Origin: an uncultured Sulfitobacter sp.
GTDB taxonomy: Bacteria > Pseudomonadota > Alphaproteobacteria > Rhodobacterales > Rhodobacteraceae
Assembly (NCBI GenBank): GCA_937923365.1
Contig: CALAIJ010000008.1
Location: 1 to 5,462 of the forward strand
Direction of reading: 5' to 3'
DNA length: 5,462 nt
Of this stretch, positions 1-5,462 are shown piece by piece. Each line of letters begins with the position of its first letter. Positions within the stretch are counted from its first letter, which is position 1. The notes under the pieces are model-generated. The model made no database searches. It worked only from the letters and a program-made list of their open reading frames with translations, and was not told the DNA's origin. Position numbers and translations under genes: made by a program.

Positions 1-1631
1 GTGCGCCCATGGCTGAGCTGGTCTACGGCCCGCTGCACGGCCTGCTCGCTTTCGGCATCCAGCGCACTTGTCGCCTCATCCAGCAGCAGCACGGGCGCAT
101 CGCGCAGAATGGCGCGCGCAATGGCGATCCGCTGCTTTTGCCCTCCCGACAACATGACGCCACGCTCGCCCAGATAACTGTCGTACCCGTCGGGCAGCCC
201 CGCGATAAAGTCGTGCGCGGCGGCAGCCGTCGCTGCAGCTTCGACCTCGGCCATGGTGGCATCGGGTCTGCCAAAGCGGATGTTTTCCGCAGCGGATGCC
301 GCAAAGATAACCGGATCCTGCGGCACTAAAGCGACAGAACGGCGGAAGTCGTCCCGCGCCATTTTACGCAGGTCGACCCCGTCCAAAAGGATGCGCCCTT
401 TCTGTGGGTCATAAAAGCGCAGGATCAACTGGATGATCGTGGTCTTACCCGCCCCCGACGGGCCGACAAAGGCCACCGTTTCACCCGGCGCGATCTGAAG
501 CGAGACATCGTTCAACGCCAGTGTATCGGGCCGCGCAGGGTAGGTGAATTGCACCCCGTCAAAGGCGATCTCGCCGCGCACCGGCTGCGCCAATGTCGCC
601 GGTGCAGCCGGGTCCTGCACGGCGTCTTCACTTTGCAGCAGTTCCACCAACCGCTCTGTCGCGCCTGCTGCGCGTTGCAATTCGCCCCAGATCTCGGACA
701 GGGCTGCAACCGCCCCTGCGACCATCACCGCGTAAATCACAAACTGCACCAGCGCGCCCGCTGACATGCCCCCTGCCCGCACGTCTCGCGCCCCGATCCA
801 CAACACGCCGACGACGCCTGCGAAGACCAGAAAGATCACGATCACCGTCATCATCGCACGGGTAAAAATGCGCCGCCGCGCGGCATCAAAAGAGCTTTCG
901 GTCATTTTTGCAAAGCCCGCGCGACTGGCCAACTCGTGAGTGAAAGCCTGCACGGTTTGCACCGCACTCAGGCTTTCAGAGGCATTCCCCGAGGAGGCCG
1001 CAATCCAGTCCTGATTTTCGCGGCTGATCACGCGCAACCTGCGCCCCAACACCAATATGGGCACGATCACCGCAGGCACAATCAGCAAAACAAGTCCGGT
1101 CAGCTTGGCCGATGTCACCATCATCAACGCCAAACCCCCGATAAAAATCAGCAGGTTACGCAAAGCGATGGAAACAGAGGACCCGATCACACTCAAGATC
1201 AGCGTCGTATCCGTTGTGATCCGGCTCAGCACCTCGCCCGTCATGATCCGCTCGTAGAAGGCGGGGCTCATCCCGATCACACGGTCAAAAACGGCCTTGC
1301 GGATGTCTGCGACCACCCTTTCGCCCAACCGTGTGACCAGCGCATACCGCAGTCCTGTGCCAATCGCCAACAGGCCCGCAATCCCGATGGCGGCAAGGAA
1401 ATACTGATCCAGCAGGCCGACTTCGGCGGTGTTGAAATTGTCGACCACGCGGCGCACTGCCAACGGCAACATCAAGGAAATAACAGCCGTAATCACCAGC
1501 GCCAGACCTGCGGCAACCATCAGCCCGCGATAGGGCCACATGAAGGGCATCAAGCTGCGCAACGCACCAATCTGGCGTGACTTCTCACGCTCTTCTGTGC
1601 TGCTCGCTGCGGGTGCGGGTTGGCGCGCCAT
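1..1631 (-). CDS. ABC exporter half-transporter, membrane domain fused to ATPase (C-terminus beyond left edge)
   Basis: Reading the minus strand from the ATG at 1629-1631 gives 543 uninterrupted codons to the window edge. Residues about 36-315 form the membrane domain, with hydrophobic helices near 36-58, 75-97, 152-173, 177-198, 258-280 and 292-315. The ATPase follows: A-loop Tyr364 (FTYP), Walker A GPSGAGKTT at 390-398, Q-loop Gln438 (VPQDP), signature LSGGQ at 494-498, Walker B LLLDE ending D518-E519, and D-loop SALD at 522-525. The H-loop histidine is not reached. MsbA-type half-exporters are usually about 580-600 residues, so roughly 50 residues are probably missing. Such proteins work as dimers in the inner membrane and export lipids or drugs using ATP. 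The sequence resembles the MsbA-related alphaproteobacterial group, but the substrate cannot be told, so no symbol is given. All visible catalytic motifs are intact. The start is supported by an AGGAGAG ribosome site. Confidence 0.95.
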   Translation of the reverse strand, partial: MARQPAPAASSTEEREKSRQIGALRSLMPFMWPYRGLMVAAGLALVITAVISLMLPLAVRRVVDNFNTAEVGLLDQYFLAAIGIAGLLAIGTGLRYALVTRLGERVVADIRKAVFDRVIGMSPAFYERIMTGEVLSRITTDTTLILSVIGSSVSIALRNLLIFIGGLALMMVTSAKLTGLVLLIVPAVIVPILVLGRRLRVISRENQDWIAASSGNASESLSAVQTVQAFTHELASRAGFAKMTESSFDAARRRIFTRAMMTVIVIFLVFAGVVGVLWIGARDVRAGGMSAGALVQFVIYAVMVAGAVAALSEIWGELQRAAGATERLVELLQSEDAVQDPAAPATLAQPVRGEIAFDGVQFTYPARPDTLALNDVSLQIAPGETVAFVGPSGAGKTTIIQLILRFYDPQKGRILLDGVDLRKMARDDFRRSVALVPQDPVIFAASAAENIRFGRPDATMAEVEAAATAAAAHDFIAGLPDGYDSYLGERGVMLSGGQKQRIAIARAILRDAPVLLLDEATSALDAESEQAVQRAVDQLSHGR

Positions 1632-1634
1632 GTG

Positions 1635-1641
1635 CTCTCCT
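1635..1641 (-). promoter_or_regulatory. Ribosome binding site of the ABC exporter gene
   Basis: The minus strand reads AGGAGAG three bases before the ATG at 1631, with its AGGAG core six bases or fewer from the start. This strong Shine-Dalgarno match fixes the start codon. The N-terminus it gives is a short polar, charged segment of about 30 residues before the first membrane helix, as expected for this exporter type. Confidence 0.75.
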
Positions 1642-1657
1642 GTTAAGGTCCGCAGCC

Positions 1658-1686
1658 GTGATGGCGTGCAGGCCCGCCCGCGTCAA
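1658..1686 (-). promoter_or_regulatory. Weak candidate promoter for the ABC exporter gene
   Basis: The minus strand has TTGACG at 1686-1681, a good -35 match. Seventeen bases later comes CATCAC at 1663-1658, a poor -10 match. Alphaproteobacterial promoters often keep the -35 box better than the -10 box, so this could be a real start site about 20 bases before the ribosome site. It would also mean the exporter gene is transcribed separately from the upstream tRNA. The match is too weak to be firm. Confidence 0.25.
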
Positions 1687-1711
1687 GCACCGACGCCGCT
1701 GCCTTATCTTT

Positions 1712-1737
1712 TTCTGGCCAGAACTCTTCCCGGGAAG
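1712..1737. repeat. Two adjacent 12-base perfect palindromes
   Basis: TTCTGGCCAGAA (1712-1723) and CTTCCCGGGAAG (1726-1737) are both perfect, loopless dyads separated by two bases. Having no loop, they suit binding of a dimeric protein better than an RNA hairpin. They lie in the 166-base gap between the tRNA gene and the ABC exporter gene, upstream of the exporter. No binding protein can be named from the sequence. They may be chance, but their spacing next to two further inverted repeats is notable. Confidence 0.5.
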
Positions 1738-1738
1738 T

Positions 1739-1779
1739 CTGAAGGGCAGCGCCCTTCAGTTGGCCTTTCAAGGCCAACT
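1739..1779. repeat. Tandem 9-bp stem-loops, overlapping by two bases
   Basis: CTGAAGGGC (1739-1747) pairs perfectly with GCCCTTCAG (1751-1759) around a three-base loop. AGTTGGCCT (1758-1766) pairs with AGGCCAACT (1771-1779) around the loop TTCA. The two hairpins share bases 1758-1759, so they cannot both be complete at once. They sit 19 bases beyond the tRNA 3' end, which is followed at once by a T5 run on the minus strand (1796-1792). They could end tRNA transcription or protect the precursor's 3' end. No U-tract follows either hairpin in the minus direction, so this is not a textbook intrinsic terminator. Confidence 0.6.
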
Positions 1780-1797
1780 ACCGACAGTCATAAAAAG

Positions 1798-1871
1798 TGG
1801 AGCGGGTAGCGGGAATCGAACCCGCACCTTAAGCTTGGAAGGCTCTTATGATACCATTTCACCATACCCGC
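1798..1871 (-). tRNA. tRNA-Gly, anticodon UCC
   Basis: The 74-nucleotide gene folds into a complete cloverleaf on the minus strand. The acceptor stem GCGGGTA/TACCCGC is perfect, the T arm is GCGGG-TTCGATT-CCCGC, and the anticodon loop CTTCCAA gives anticodon TCC at 1839-1837. The discriminator base is T, as usual for bacterial tRNA-Gly, and CCA is encoded at 1800-1798. The D stem is short (GTG/CAT, with one G-T pair). The anticodon stem AGAGC/GCTTA has an A-A mismatch at its outermost pair and a G-T wobble next to it, so it is weaker than usual. The tRNA decodes GGA and GGG glycine codons. Confidence 0.97.
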
Positions 1872-1882
1872 GTCAGGCTTGC

Positions 1883-1911
1883 TTGCTAGGCCAAACCGCG
1901 AGGGGGGTCAA
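1883..1911 (-). promoter_or_regulatory. Likely promoter of the tRNA-Gly gene
   Basis: On the minus strand TTGACC (1911-1906) is followed after 17 bases by TAGCAA (1888-1883). The -35 box matches five of six consensus bases and the -10 box three of six. The spacing is ideal. Transcription would start near 1876, a few bases before the mature tRNA 5' end at 1871, which is a typical short leader for a single tRNA gene. Confidence 0.5.
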
Positions 1912-1973
1912 GCACTGCGCATAAGGCTTTACGCGCCCATCCGCAGGGTGCAGAAATGCGCATCAAAGCACAA

Positions 1974-1977
1974 AGGA
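1974..1977 (+). promoter_or_regulatory. Ribosome binding site that decides the matB start
   Basis: AGGA lies eight bases before the ATG at 1986. An in-frame ATG at 1956 has only a poorer AGGG-like stretch in front of it and would add ten residues (MRIKAQRTAF) that do not look like the usual family N-terminus. The 1986 start gives MANPLYDAL, which is typical of alphaproteobacterial MatB proteins as I know them. Confidence 0.6.
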
Positions 1978-1985
1978 CGGCTTTC

Positions 1986-3500
1986 ATGGCAAACCCACTT
2001 TATGATGCGCTATTTGGCAAACACGCAGGCCGCAATACGCCCTTTTTGCTGCTGCCCGAAGGCCATGTCATCACCCATGCGGGCTTTGTGGACGTGGCCG
2101 CGCGCTATGCCAATGTGTTTACGGAACTGGGTCTGGCCGCGGGGGACCGTGTCGCGGTACAGATCGAAAAATCCCCCGACGCGCTGGCGCTCTATGCGGC
2201 CTGCGTTCAGGCGGGGTTGGTATTTTTGCCCCTCAACACCGCCTATATGCCGGCCGAGGTTGACTACTTCGTCACAAATTCCGGTGCAAAGCTGATGGTC
2301 TGCGACCCGAACAAGGCAGAGGGGCTTGCCCCCGTCGCCACTGCCGCAAACGCGCAGCTTGAGACGATGGACATCACCGGCAAGGGCTCCCTTCGCGACC
2401 GAGCGGCCACCCATCCCGCCAGCTTTGCGACGGTGGACCGTGCGCCCGATGATCTGGCGGCCTTCCTTTATACCTCCGGCACCACGGGACGCTCCAAGGG
2501 GGCGATGCTGAGCCAGCAAAACCTGCTGTCTAATGCGCAAACCCTGACCAAGCATTGGGGCTTTACCGAAAGGGACGTTCTGCTGCACGCGCTGCCCATT
2601 TTCCACACGCACGGGCTGTTTGTGGCCACCAACATCATGCTGCTGGCGGGCGGCGCGGTGATCTGGATGCCGCGCCTGGACGTGGACCAGTTGATCCGCT
2701 TCATGCCGCAGGCCACCTCGCTGATGGGCGTCCCTACCTTCTATACCCGCCTGCTGGACCACCCTGAATTCACCAAGGACCTGACCCGCGACATGCGGTT
2801 GTTTATCTCAGGCTCCGCGCCGTTGCTGGCCGAAACCCACCGCTCTTTCGAAGAGCGTACAGGCCACCGCATTCTGGAGCGCTACGGCATGACAGAAACG
2901 AACATGAACACCTCCAACCCGCTGGACGGTGCGCGGCGCGCGGGCACAGTGGGCAAACCCCTGCCCGGGGTTGAGCTGAAAGTCTGCGATCCGGACACGG
3001 GCGCACCCCTGCCGCAAGGCGAGATTGGCGTGATCGAAGTCCGCGGGCCCAACGTCTTTCAGGGCTATTGGCAAATGCCCGACAAGACCGCAGCAGAACT
3101 GCGCGATGACGGCTTCTTTATCACGGGCGATCTGGGCCTGATCGACGATCAAGGCTATGTGCAGATTGTTGGACGCGGAAAAGACCTCATTATTTCAGGC
3201 GGTTACAACATCTACCCCAAAGAAGTCGAAACCGTGCTCGACGATCAACCCGACGTGCTGGAAAGCGCCGTGATCGGCGTGCCCCATGGCGATCTGGGCG
3301 AATGTCCCGTGGCCGTGATCGTGGCGGCCAAAGGTGCGGCCCCTGATCTCGAGGCGCTGAGCGCGCTGTTGCAAAGCCAGCTTGCCCGCTTCAAATGCCC
3401 GCGCAAGCTGCTGCTGGTGGATGCCCTGCCCCGCAACACGATGGGCAAAGTGCAAAAGAACGTATTGCGCGATGAATATGCGCAAACCTTTGCCACCTAG
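1986..3500 (+). CDS. matB: Malonyl-CoA synthetase (malonate-CoA ligase)
   Basis: This 504-residue cytoplasmic enzyme of the acyl-CoA synthetase (AMP-forming) superfamily should join malonate to CoA through a malonyl-AMP intermediate, giving malonyl-CoA, AMP and pyrophosphate. The P-loop YTSGTTGRSKG is at 162-172, the FHTHGL motif begins near 206, and the adenylate-binding YGMTET is at 300-305. TGD ends at Asp382, the hinge motif GRGKD is at 396-400, and the catalytic lysine is Lys488 in TMGKVQK. Length and lysine position agree with Rhodopseudomonas MatB (about 503 residues, with Lys488 known as an acetylation site). No key residue is missing. matA (malonyl-CoA decarboxylase), a common partner, is not in the window. 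The gene stands alone, 114 bases from the tRNA gene, and ends in a strong terminator. Methylmalonate may also be a substrate. Another small-acid CoA ligase remains possible but is less likely. Confidence 0.9.
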   Translation: MANPLYDALFGKHAGRNTPFLLLPEGHVITHAGFVDVAARYANVFTELGLAAGDRVAVQIEKSPDALALYAACVQAGLVFLPLNTAYMPAEVDYFVTNSGAKLMVCDPNKAEGLAPVATAANAQLETMDITGKGSLRDRAATHPASFATVDRAPDDLAAFLYTSGTTGRSKGAMLSQQNLLSNAQTLTKHWGFTERDVLLHALPIFHTHGLFVATNIMLLAGGAVIWMPRLDVDQLIRFMPQATSLMGVPTFYTRLLDHPEFTKDLTRDMRLFISGSAPLLAETHRSFEERTGHRILERYGMTETNMNTSNPLDGARRAGTVGKPLPGVELKVCDPDTGAPLPQGEIGVIEVRGPNVFQGYWQMPDKTAAELRDDGFFITGDLGLIDDQGYVQIVGRGKDLIISGGYNIYPKEVETVLDDQPDVLESAVIGVPHGDLGECPVAVIVAAKGAAPDLEALSALLQSQLARFKCPRKLLLVDALPRNTMGKVQKNVLRDEYAQTFAT

Positions 3501-3504
3501 CGCG

Positions 3505-3549
3505 CGGAATTTTTGAAAAATTCCGACCGTTTTCTTTTAAAGAAAACGG
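3505..3549. terminator. Bidirectional terminator made of two back-to-back A/T-centred dyads
   Basis: The first dyad pairs 3505-3514 with 3516-3525 (CGGAATTTTT and its complement) and the second pairs 3527-3537 with 3539-3549 (CCGTTTTCTTT and its complement). Each has a single central base, so in RNA the innermost pairs would open to form the loop. After the first hairpin, the plus strand runs into the T-rich left arm of the second (3530-3538). On the minus strand, the second hairpin is followed by the T5 run of the first. Each dyad therefore supplies the U-tract for the other. The element fills the gap between the matB stop (3498-3500) and the stop of the convergent lyase gene (3550-3552). 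Confidence 0.85.
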
Positions 3550-4590
3550 CTAGGCTTCCGGCCCTTCGCTAAGGATGCACAGCACCCGCGATTGTGCGGT
3601 CAAACCCAGCGCATCGCGCTGATCCTCCGACAACGCAAGCAAGCCCGCGATCCCCGCCGCCCCCGAAGGCGTCGAGGCCAAGCCTGCCACCATTGCGGTG
3701 CCCGCCCCCATCTGGCCTTCATCTTCGGAAATCAGCGCGAAATCATCCGCATCCCGCGCCAACCCTTTCAGTGCGATCAATGAGGGTGTCTTGCAATCCA
3801 GCCGCCCCATCTCGCTGACGGGGCCTTGCGTGTCCACCGCATGCCCCGCTGTGATGGAGGCGTGTATGGCAGGCGCTACGTCAGGCTCCACCACAACGAT
3901 GCGCGGGCTTTGGCCCCACGCCTGACGCGCCATCGCGGCGCATGCGCCCGCCAGACCGCCGACACCTGCTTGCAGGAAAATATGTGAGGGGGGCTGCGGC
4001 AGCTCCGCAATCGTCTCGGCCATCAGCACAAGGTATCCCTCCATCAGGCGATGGGGTCGTTCGGTGTAGCCCTCCCACGAGCTGTCCGACAACAGCGCCC
4101 AATCGTTTGCCTCGGCCGCGGCAAGGGCCGCTGCCATGGAGGCTTCGTAGGTTGCCCCCTCGCGGACCACCTCTGCGCCTTGCTGGGCCAGCCGTTCGGC
4201 AAAGGCCTCCGGCACCGTTTCGGCGATATAGACCACCGAGCGGGCAGAGAAAGCTGCCGCGCCAGCCGCCACCGACATACCGTGGTTGCCCGCACTGGCC
4301 GTCACATAGGTACGCCCCGCAAGGTGCCCTTCGGCGGCGTCGTTGGCGACCACATAAGCAGCCCCCAGTGCTTTGAAACTGCCAAGCCCCATACGGCCCC
4401 GTTCATCCTTGACCCAGACCTCTGCGACGGCGGCCTGTGTCGCAATCGCTTCGGATTGCACCAAAGGTGTCGGGGCTGCGGCGGGGCAGCGCTCCAACAT
4501 GGCTTGGGGACGGGCGGCGTCCACCGATGGCAGCGGGAAGTCATCCAGACCGGTGACGGCGGCGGGGCGGGTGATGTGTAAAATTTCCAT
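3550..4590 (-). CDS. PLP-dependent fold-type II lyase, diaminopropionate ammonia-lyase-like
   Basis: The 346-residue cytoplasmic protein carries the PLP lysine Lys73 in GLGSFKALGAAY, a glycine-rich SAGNHG loop at 99-104, SDSSWEGYTERP at 168-179, LQAGVGG at 206-212, and SEG (341-343) near the end. The WEGYTE and LQAGVG stretches and overall order match diaminopropionate ammonia-lyase (2,3-diaminopropionate to pyruvate and two ammonia), which is about 398 residues in E. coli. The loop before GNHG differs: where the lyase has TTDGNHG this has ASAGNHG, as in threonine/serine dehydratases. The aspartate used on the D-isomer in the E. coli enzyme is thus an alanine (Ala100). The enzyme may therefore act on another amino acid, such as a threonine- or hydroxyaspartate-like substrate. 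The chosen start (MEILHITRP) has no clear ribosome site. An in-frame ATG at 4686 would add 32 arginine-rich residues and is less likely. The gene is divergent from the mttB-like gene. Confidence 0.85.
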   Translation of the reverse strand: MEILHITRPAAVTGLDDFPLPSVDAARPQAMLERCPAAAPTPLVQSEAIATQAAVAEVWVKDERGRMGLGSFKALGAAYVVANDAAEGHLAGRTYVTASAGNHGMSVAAGAAAFSARSVVYIAETVPEAFAERLAQQGAEVVREGATYEASMAAALAAAEANDWALLSDSSWEGYTERPHRLMEGYLVLMAETIAELPQPPSHIFLQAGVGGLAGACAAMARQAWGQSPRIVVVEPDVAPAIHASITAGHAVDTQGPVSEMGRLDCKTPSLIALKGLARDADDFALISEDEGQMGAGTAMVAGLASTPSGAAGIAGLLALSEDQRDALGLTAQSRVLCILSEGPEA

Positions 4591-4728
4591 TTTCGCAGAT
4601 GGCAATGGACGCAGGCCAAGGTCAAGCCTATCGCGCCATATTTTCCGACAGGCACTTCGCCTTTGGACAAGCCCGTGCAGCCCCATCCGTGCAACACTTG
4701 ACCTCTACCGCCCAGGGGAGCGCTGCCG
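4591..4728. promoter_or_regulatory. Divergent intergenic region with a spaced inverted repeat
   Basis: This 138-base stretch must hold the promoters of both the lyase (minus) and the mttB-like gene (plus), if the start choices are right. GGTCAAG (4620-4626) and CTTGACC (4697-4703) form a 7-base inverted repeat about 70 bases apart. Each contains a TTGACC that would serve as a -35 box for the gene it faces, but no acceptable -10 box follows at 16-18 bases in either direction. CCGTGCA occurs twice (4673-4679 and 4687-4693), 14 bases apart. No known operator was recognised. Confidence 0.4.
4714..4720 (+). promoter_or_regulatory. Ribosome binding site of the mttB-like gene
   Basis: AGGGGAG lies eight bases before the ATG at 4729. 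It is the best Shine-Dalgarno match in this stretch and sets the start. The resulting N-terminus has the arginine-rich GGRAARRALR segment that the family commonly shows. Confidence 0.7.
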
Positions 4729-5462
4729 ATGACCACCGACCAACCCACCCGCAACCGTTCAGGGGGCCGTGCCGCCCGCCGCGCCCTGCGCGCCATCCCG
4801 AATGTTGCGATGCTGCCCGGTTTGCACAACAAAATCCCGACCTGCGAGATCATGACAGGATCGCAGGTGGAACGCATTGATGCGGCCTCTATGGATATTC
4901 TGGAAAACGTCGGCGTCATCTTTCGCGATGACATCGCGCTGGCCGATTGGAAGGTAGCTGGGGCCAAGGTGCAAGGCGACCGTGTCTATCTGGACCGTGA
5001 CCTTGTGCGCGGCTTGATCGCCAGCATCCCCGAACGGTTCACCTATCATGCCCGTGATCCGCAAAAGAACATCGATTTGGGCGGCACCTCGGCGATGTTC
5101 ATCCCCATGACGGGCGCGCCGTACCTGCGTGATCTGGAAGACGTGCGCCGCAATCCGATGATGGAGGATCTGGCGATGTTCCACAAACTGGCGCACATGA
5201 TGCCCGCGCTGCATTCAAGCGCCCACCATATTGTGGAGCCCTACGACCACCCGATCAGCCAGCGCCACCTGCGCATCACCTATTCGTCGATGAAGCATTC
5301 CGACAAGACCTTCATGGGCATGACCACCAGCCCCAAAAACGCCGAGGATGTGATCGACATGTGCCGCATCCTCTTTGGTGCGGCGTTCATGGAAACCCAC
5401 GCTGTCGTTACCGGCAATTGCAACGGCAATTCGCCTTTGGTGTGGGATGAGACGATGCTGGG
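4729..5462 (+). CDS. Trimethylamine methyltransferase (MttB) superfamily protein, N-terminal part
   Basis: An open frame from the ATG at 4729 gives 244 residues and continues past the right edge. The N-terminus carries the basic segment SGGRAARRALR (11-21). Later come VERIDAASMDILENVGV, ASIPERFTYHARDP, and GNCNGNSPLVWDE at 229-241, all typical of the MttB superfamily (usually about 500 residues). Members are cytoplasmic TIM-barrel enzymes that move a methyl group from a methylated amine to a corrinoid protein. True MttB contains pyrrolysine near residue 330, which is beyond the window, so that test cannot be made here. Most alphaproteobacterial homologues lack pyrrolysine, like the glycine betaine methyltransferase MtgB of Desulfitobacterium. 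A quaternary amine such as glycine betaine is a reasonable guess for the substrate, but this is inference. No corrinoid protein gene is visible. No frameshift or internal stop is seen. Confidence 0.9.
   Translation, partial: MTTDQPTRNRSGGRAARRALRAIPNVAMLPGLHNKIPTCEIMTGSQVERIDAASMDILENVGVIFRDDIALADWKVAGAKVQGDRVYLDRDLVRGLIASIPERFTYHARDPQKNIDLGGTSAMFIPMTGAPYLRDLEDVRRNPMMEDLAMFHKLAHMMPALHSSAHHIVEPYDHPISQRHLRITYSSMKHSDKTFMGMTTSPKNAEDVIDMCRILFGAAFMETHAVVTGNCNGNSPLVWDETML

Noticed and set aside
936..1580. Plus-strand open frame of 214 codons
   Set aside because: It lies wholly antisense to the ABC exporter's membrane domain. Its product is a low-complexity mix rich in histidine, glutamine and arginine with no domain, as expected from an opposite-frame shadow in GC-rich DNA.
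1577..1924. Plus-strand open frame of 115 codons across the intergenic gap
   Set aside because: It runs through the repeat cluster and the tRNA gene in antisense, so its codons are explained by those elements. It has no ribosome site or family resemblance.
1956..1985. Upstream ATG extending matB by ten residues
   Set aside because: The ATG at 1986 has a better placed AGGA site and gives the usual family N-terminus.
2010..2762. Minus-strand open frame of 250 codons
   Set aside because: It is antisense to matB, whose motifs and length are fully convincing. The product has no recognisable family or membrane pattern.
4051..4581. Plus-strand open frame of 176 codons
   Set aside because: It is antisense to the lyase gene. 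The sequence is a reverse image of the lyase's alanine- and glycine-rich regions.
4302..4967. Minus-strand open frame of 221 codons
   Set aside because: It spans the lyase N-terminus, the intergenic region and the mttB-like start in another frame, so it would overlap two well-supported genes. The product is proline- and arginine-rich without a domain.
1..5462. A new multi-gene defence, mobile or biosynthetic system
   Set aside because: All four protein genes fall into known metabolic or transport families, and they are arranged as separate, mostly convergent or divergent units. No transposase, integrase, CRISPR repeat, reverse transcriptase or toxin-like small gene was seen, and the tRNA 3' end shows no duplicated attachment site within the window.

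Overview
The window looks like an ordinary chromosomal segment of an alphaproteobacterium, most likely a marine Rhodobacterales (Roseobacter-group) species. This rests on the high G+C content, the protein flavour of all four genes, and the mix of a malonyl-CoA synthetase, a PLP-dependent lyase and an MttB-superfamily methyltransferase. The assignment is a judgement from sequence character, not a database match.

Layout from left to right. (1) Positions 1-1631, minus strand: a half-size ABC exporter (membrane domain plus ATPase), with its last few dozen residues beyond the left edge. (2) Positions 1632-1797: a non-coding gap with four closely packed inverted repeats. (3) Positions 1798-1871, minus strand: tRNA-Gly(UCC) with encoded CCA and a likely promoter just upstream. 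(4) Positions 1986-3500, plus strand: a complete malonyl-CoA synthetase (matB). (5) Positions 3505-3549: two back-to-back dyads forming a compact bidirectional terminator between convergent genes. (6) Positions 3550-4590, minus strand: a PLP fold-type II enzyme of the diaminopropionate ammonia-lyase/threonine dehydratase group. (7) Positions 4591-4728: a divergent intergenic region. (8) Positions 4729-5462, plus strand: the first 244 residues of an MttB-superfamily (trimethylamine methyltransferase-like) protein that runs off the right edge.

Functionally the genes look like independent units. The ABC exporter and the tRNA share a strand but are separated by the repeat cluster. matB converges on the lyase gene, and the lyase gene and mttB-like gene diverge from a shared 138-base region, so only that last pair could be co-regulated. 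Both of those genes could act on small nitrogenous compounds, but nothing visible proves a shared pathway. I see no phage, insertion sequence, CRISPR array, toxin-antitoxin or defence module, and no evidence of a new multi-gene system. The best points to follow are the lyase's altered active-site loop, the nested terminator, the palindrome cluster beside the tRNA, and the identity of the truncated MttB homologue.
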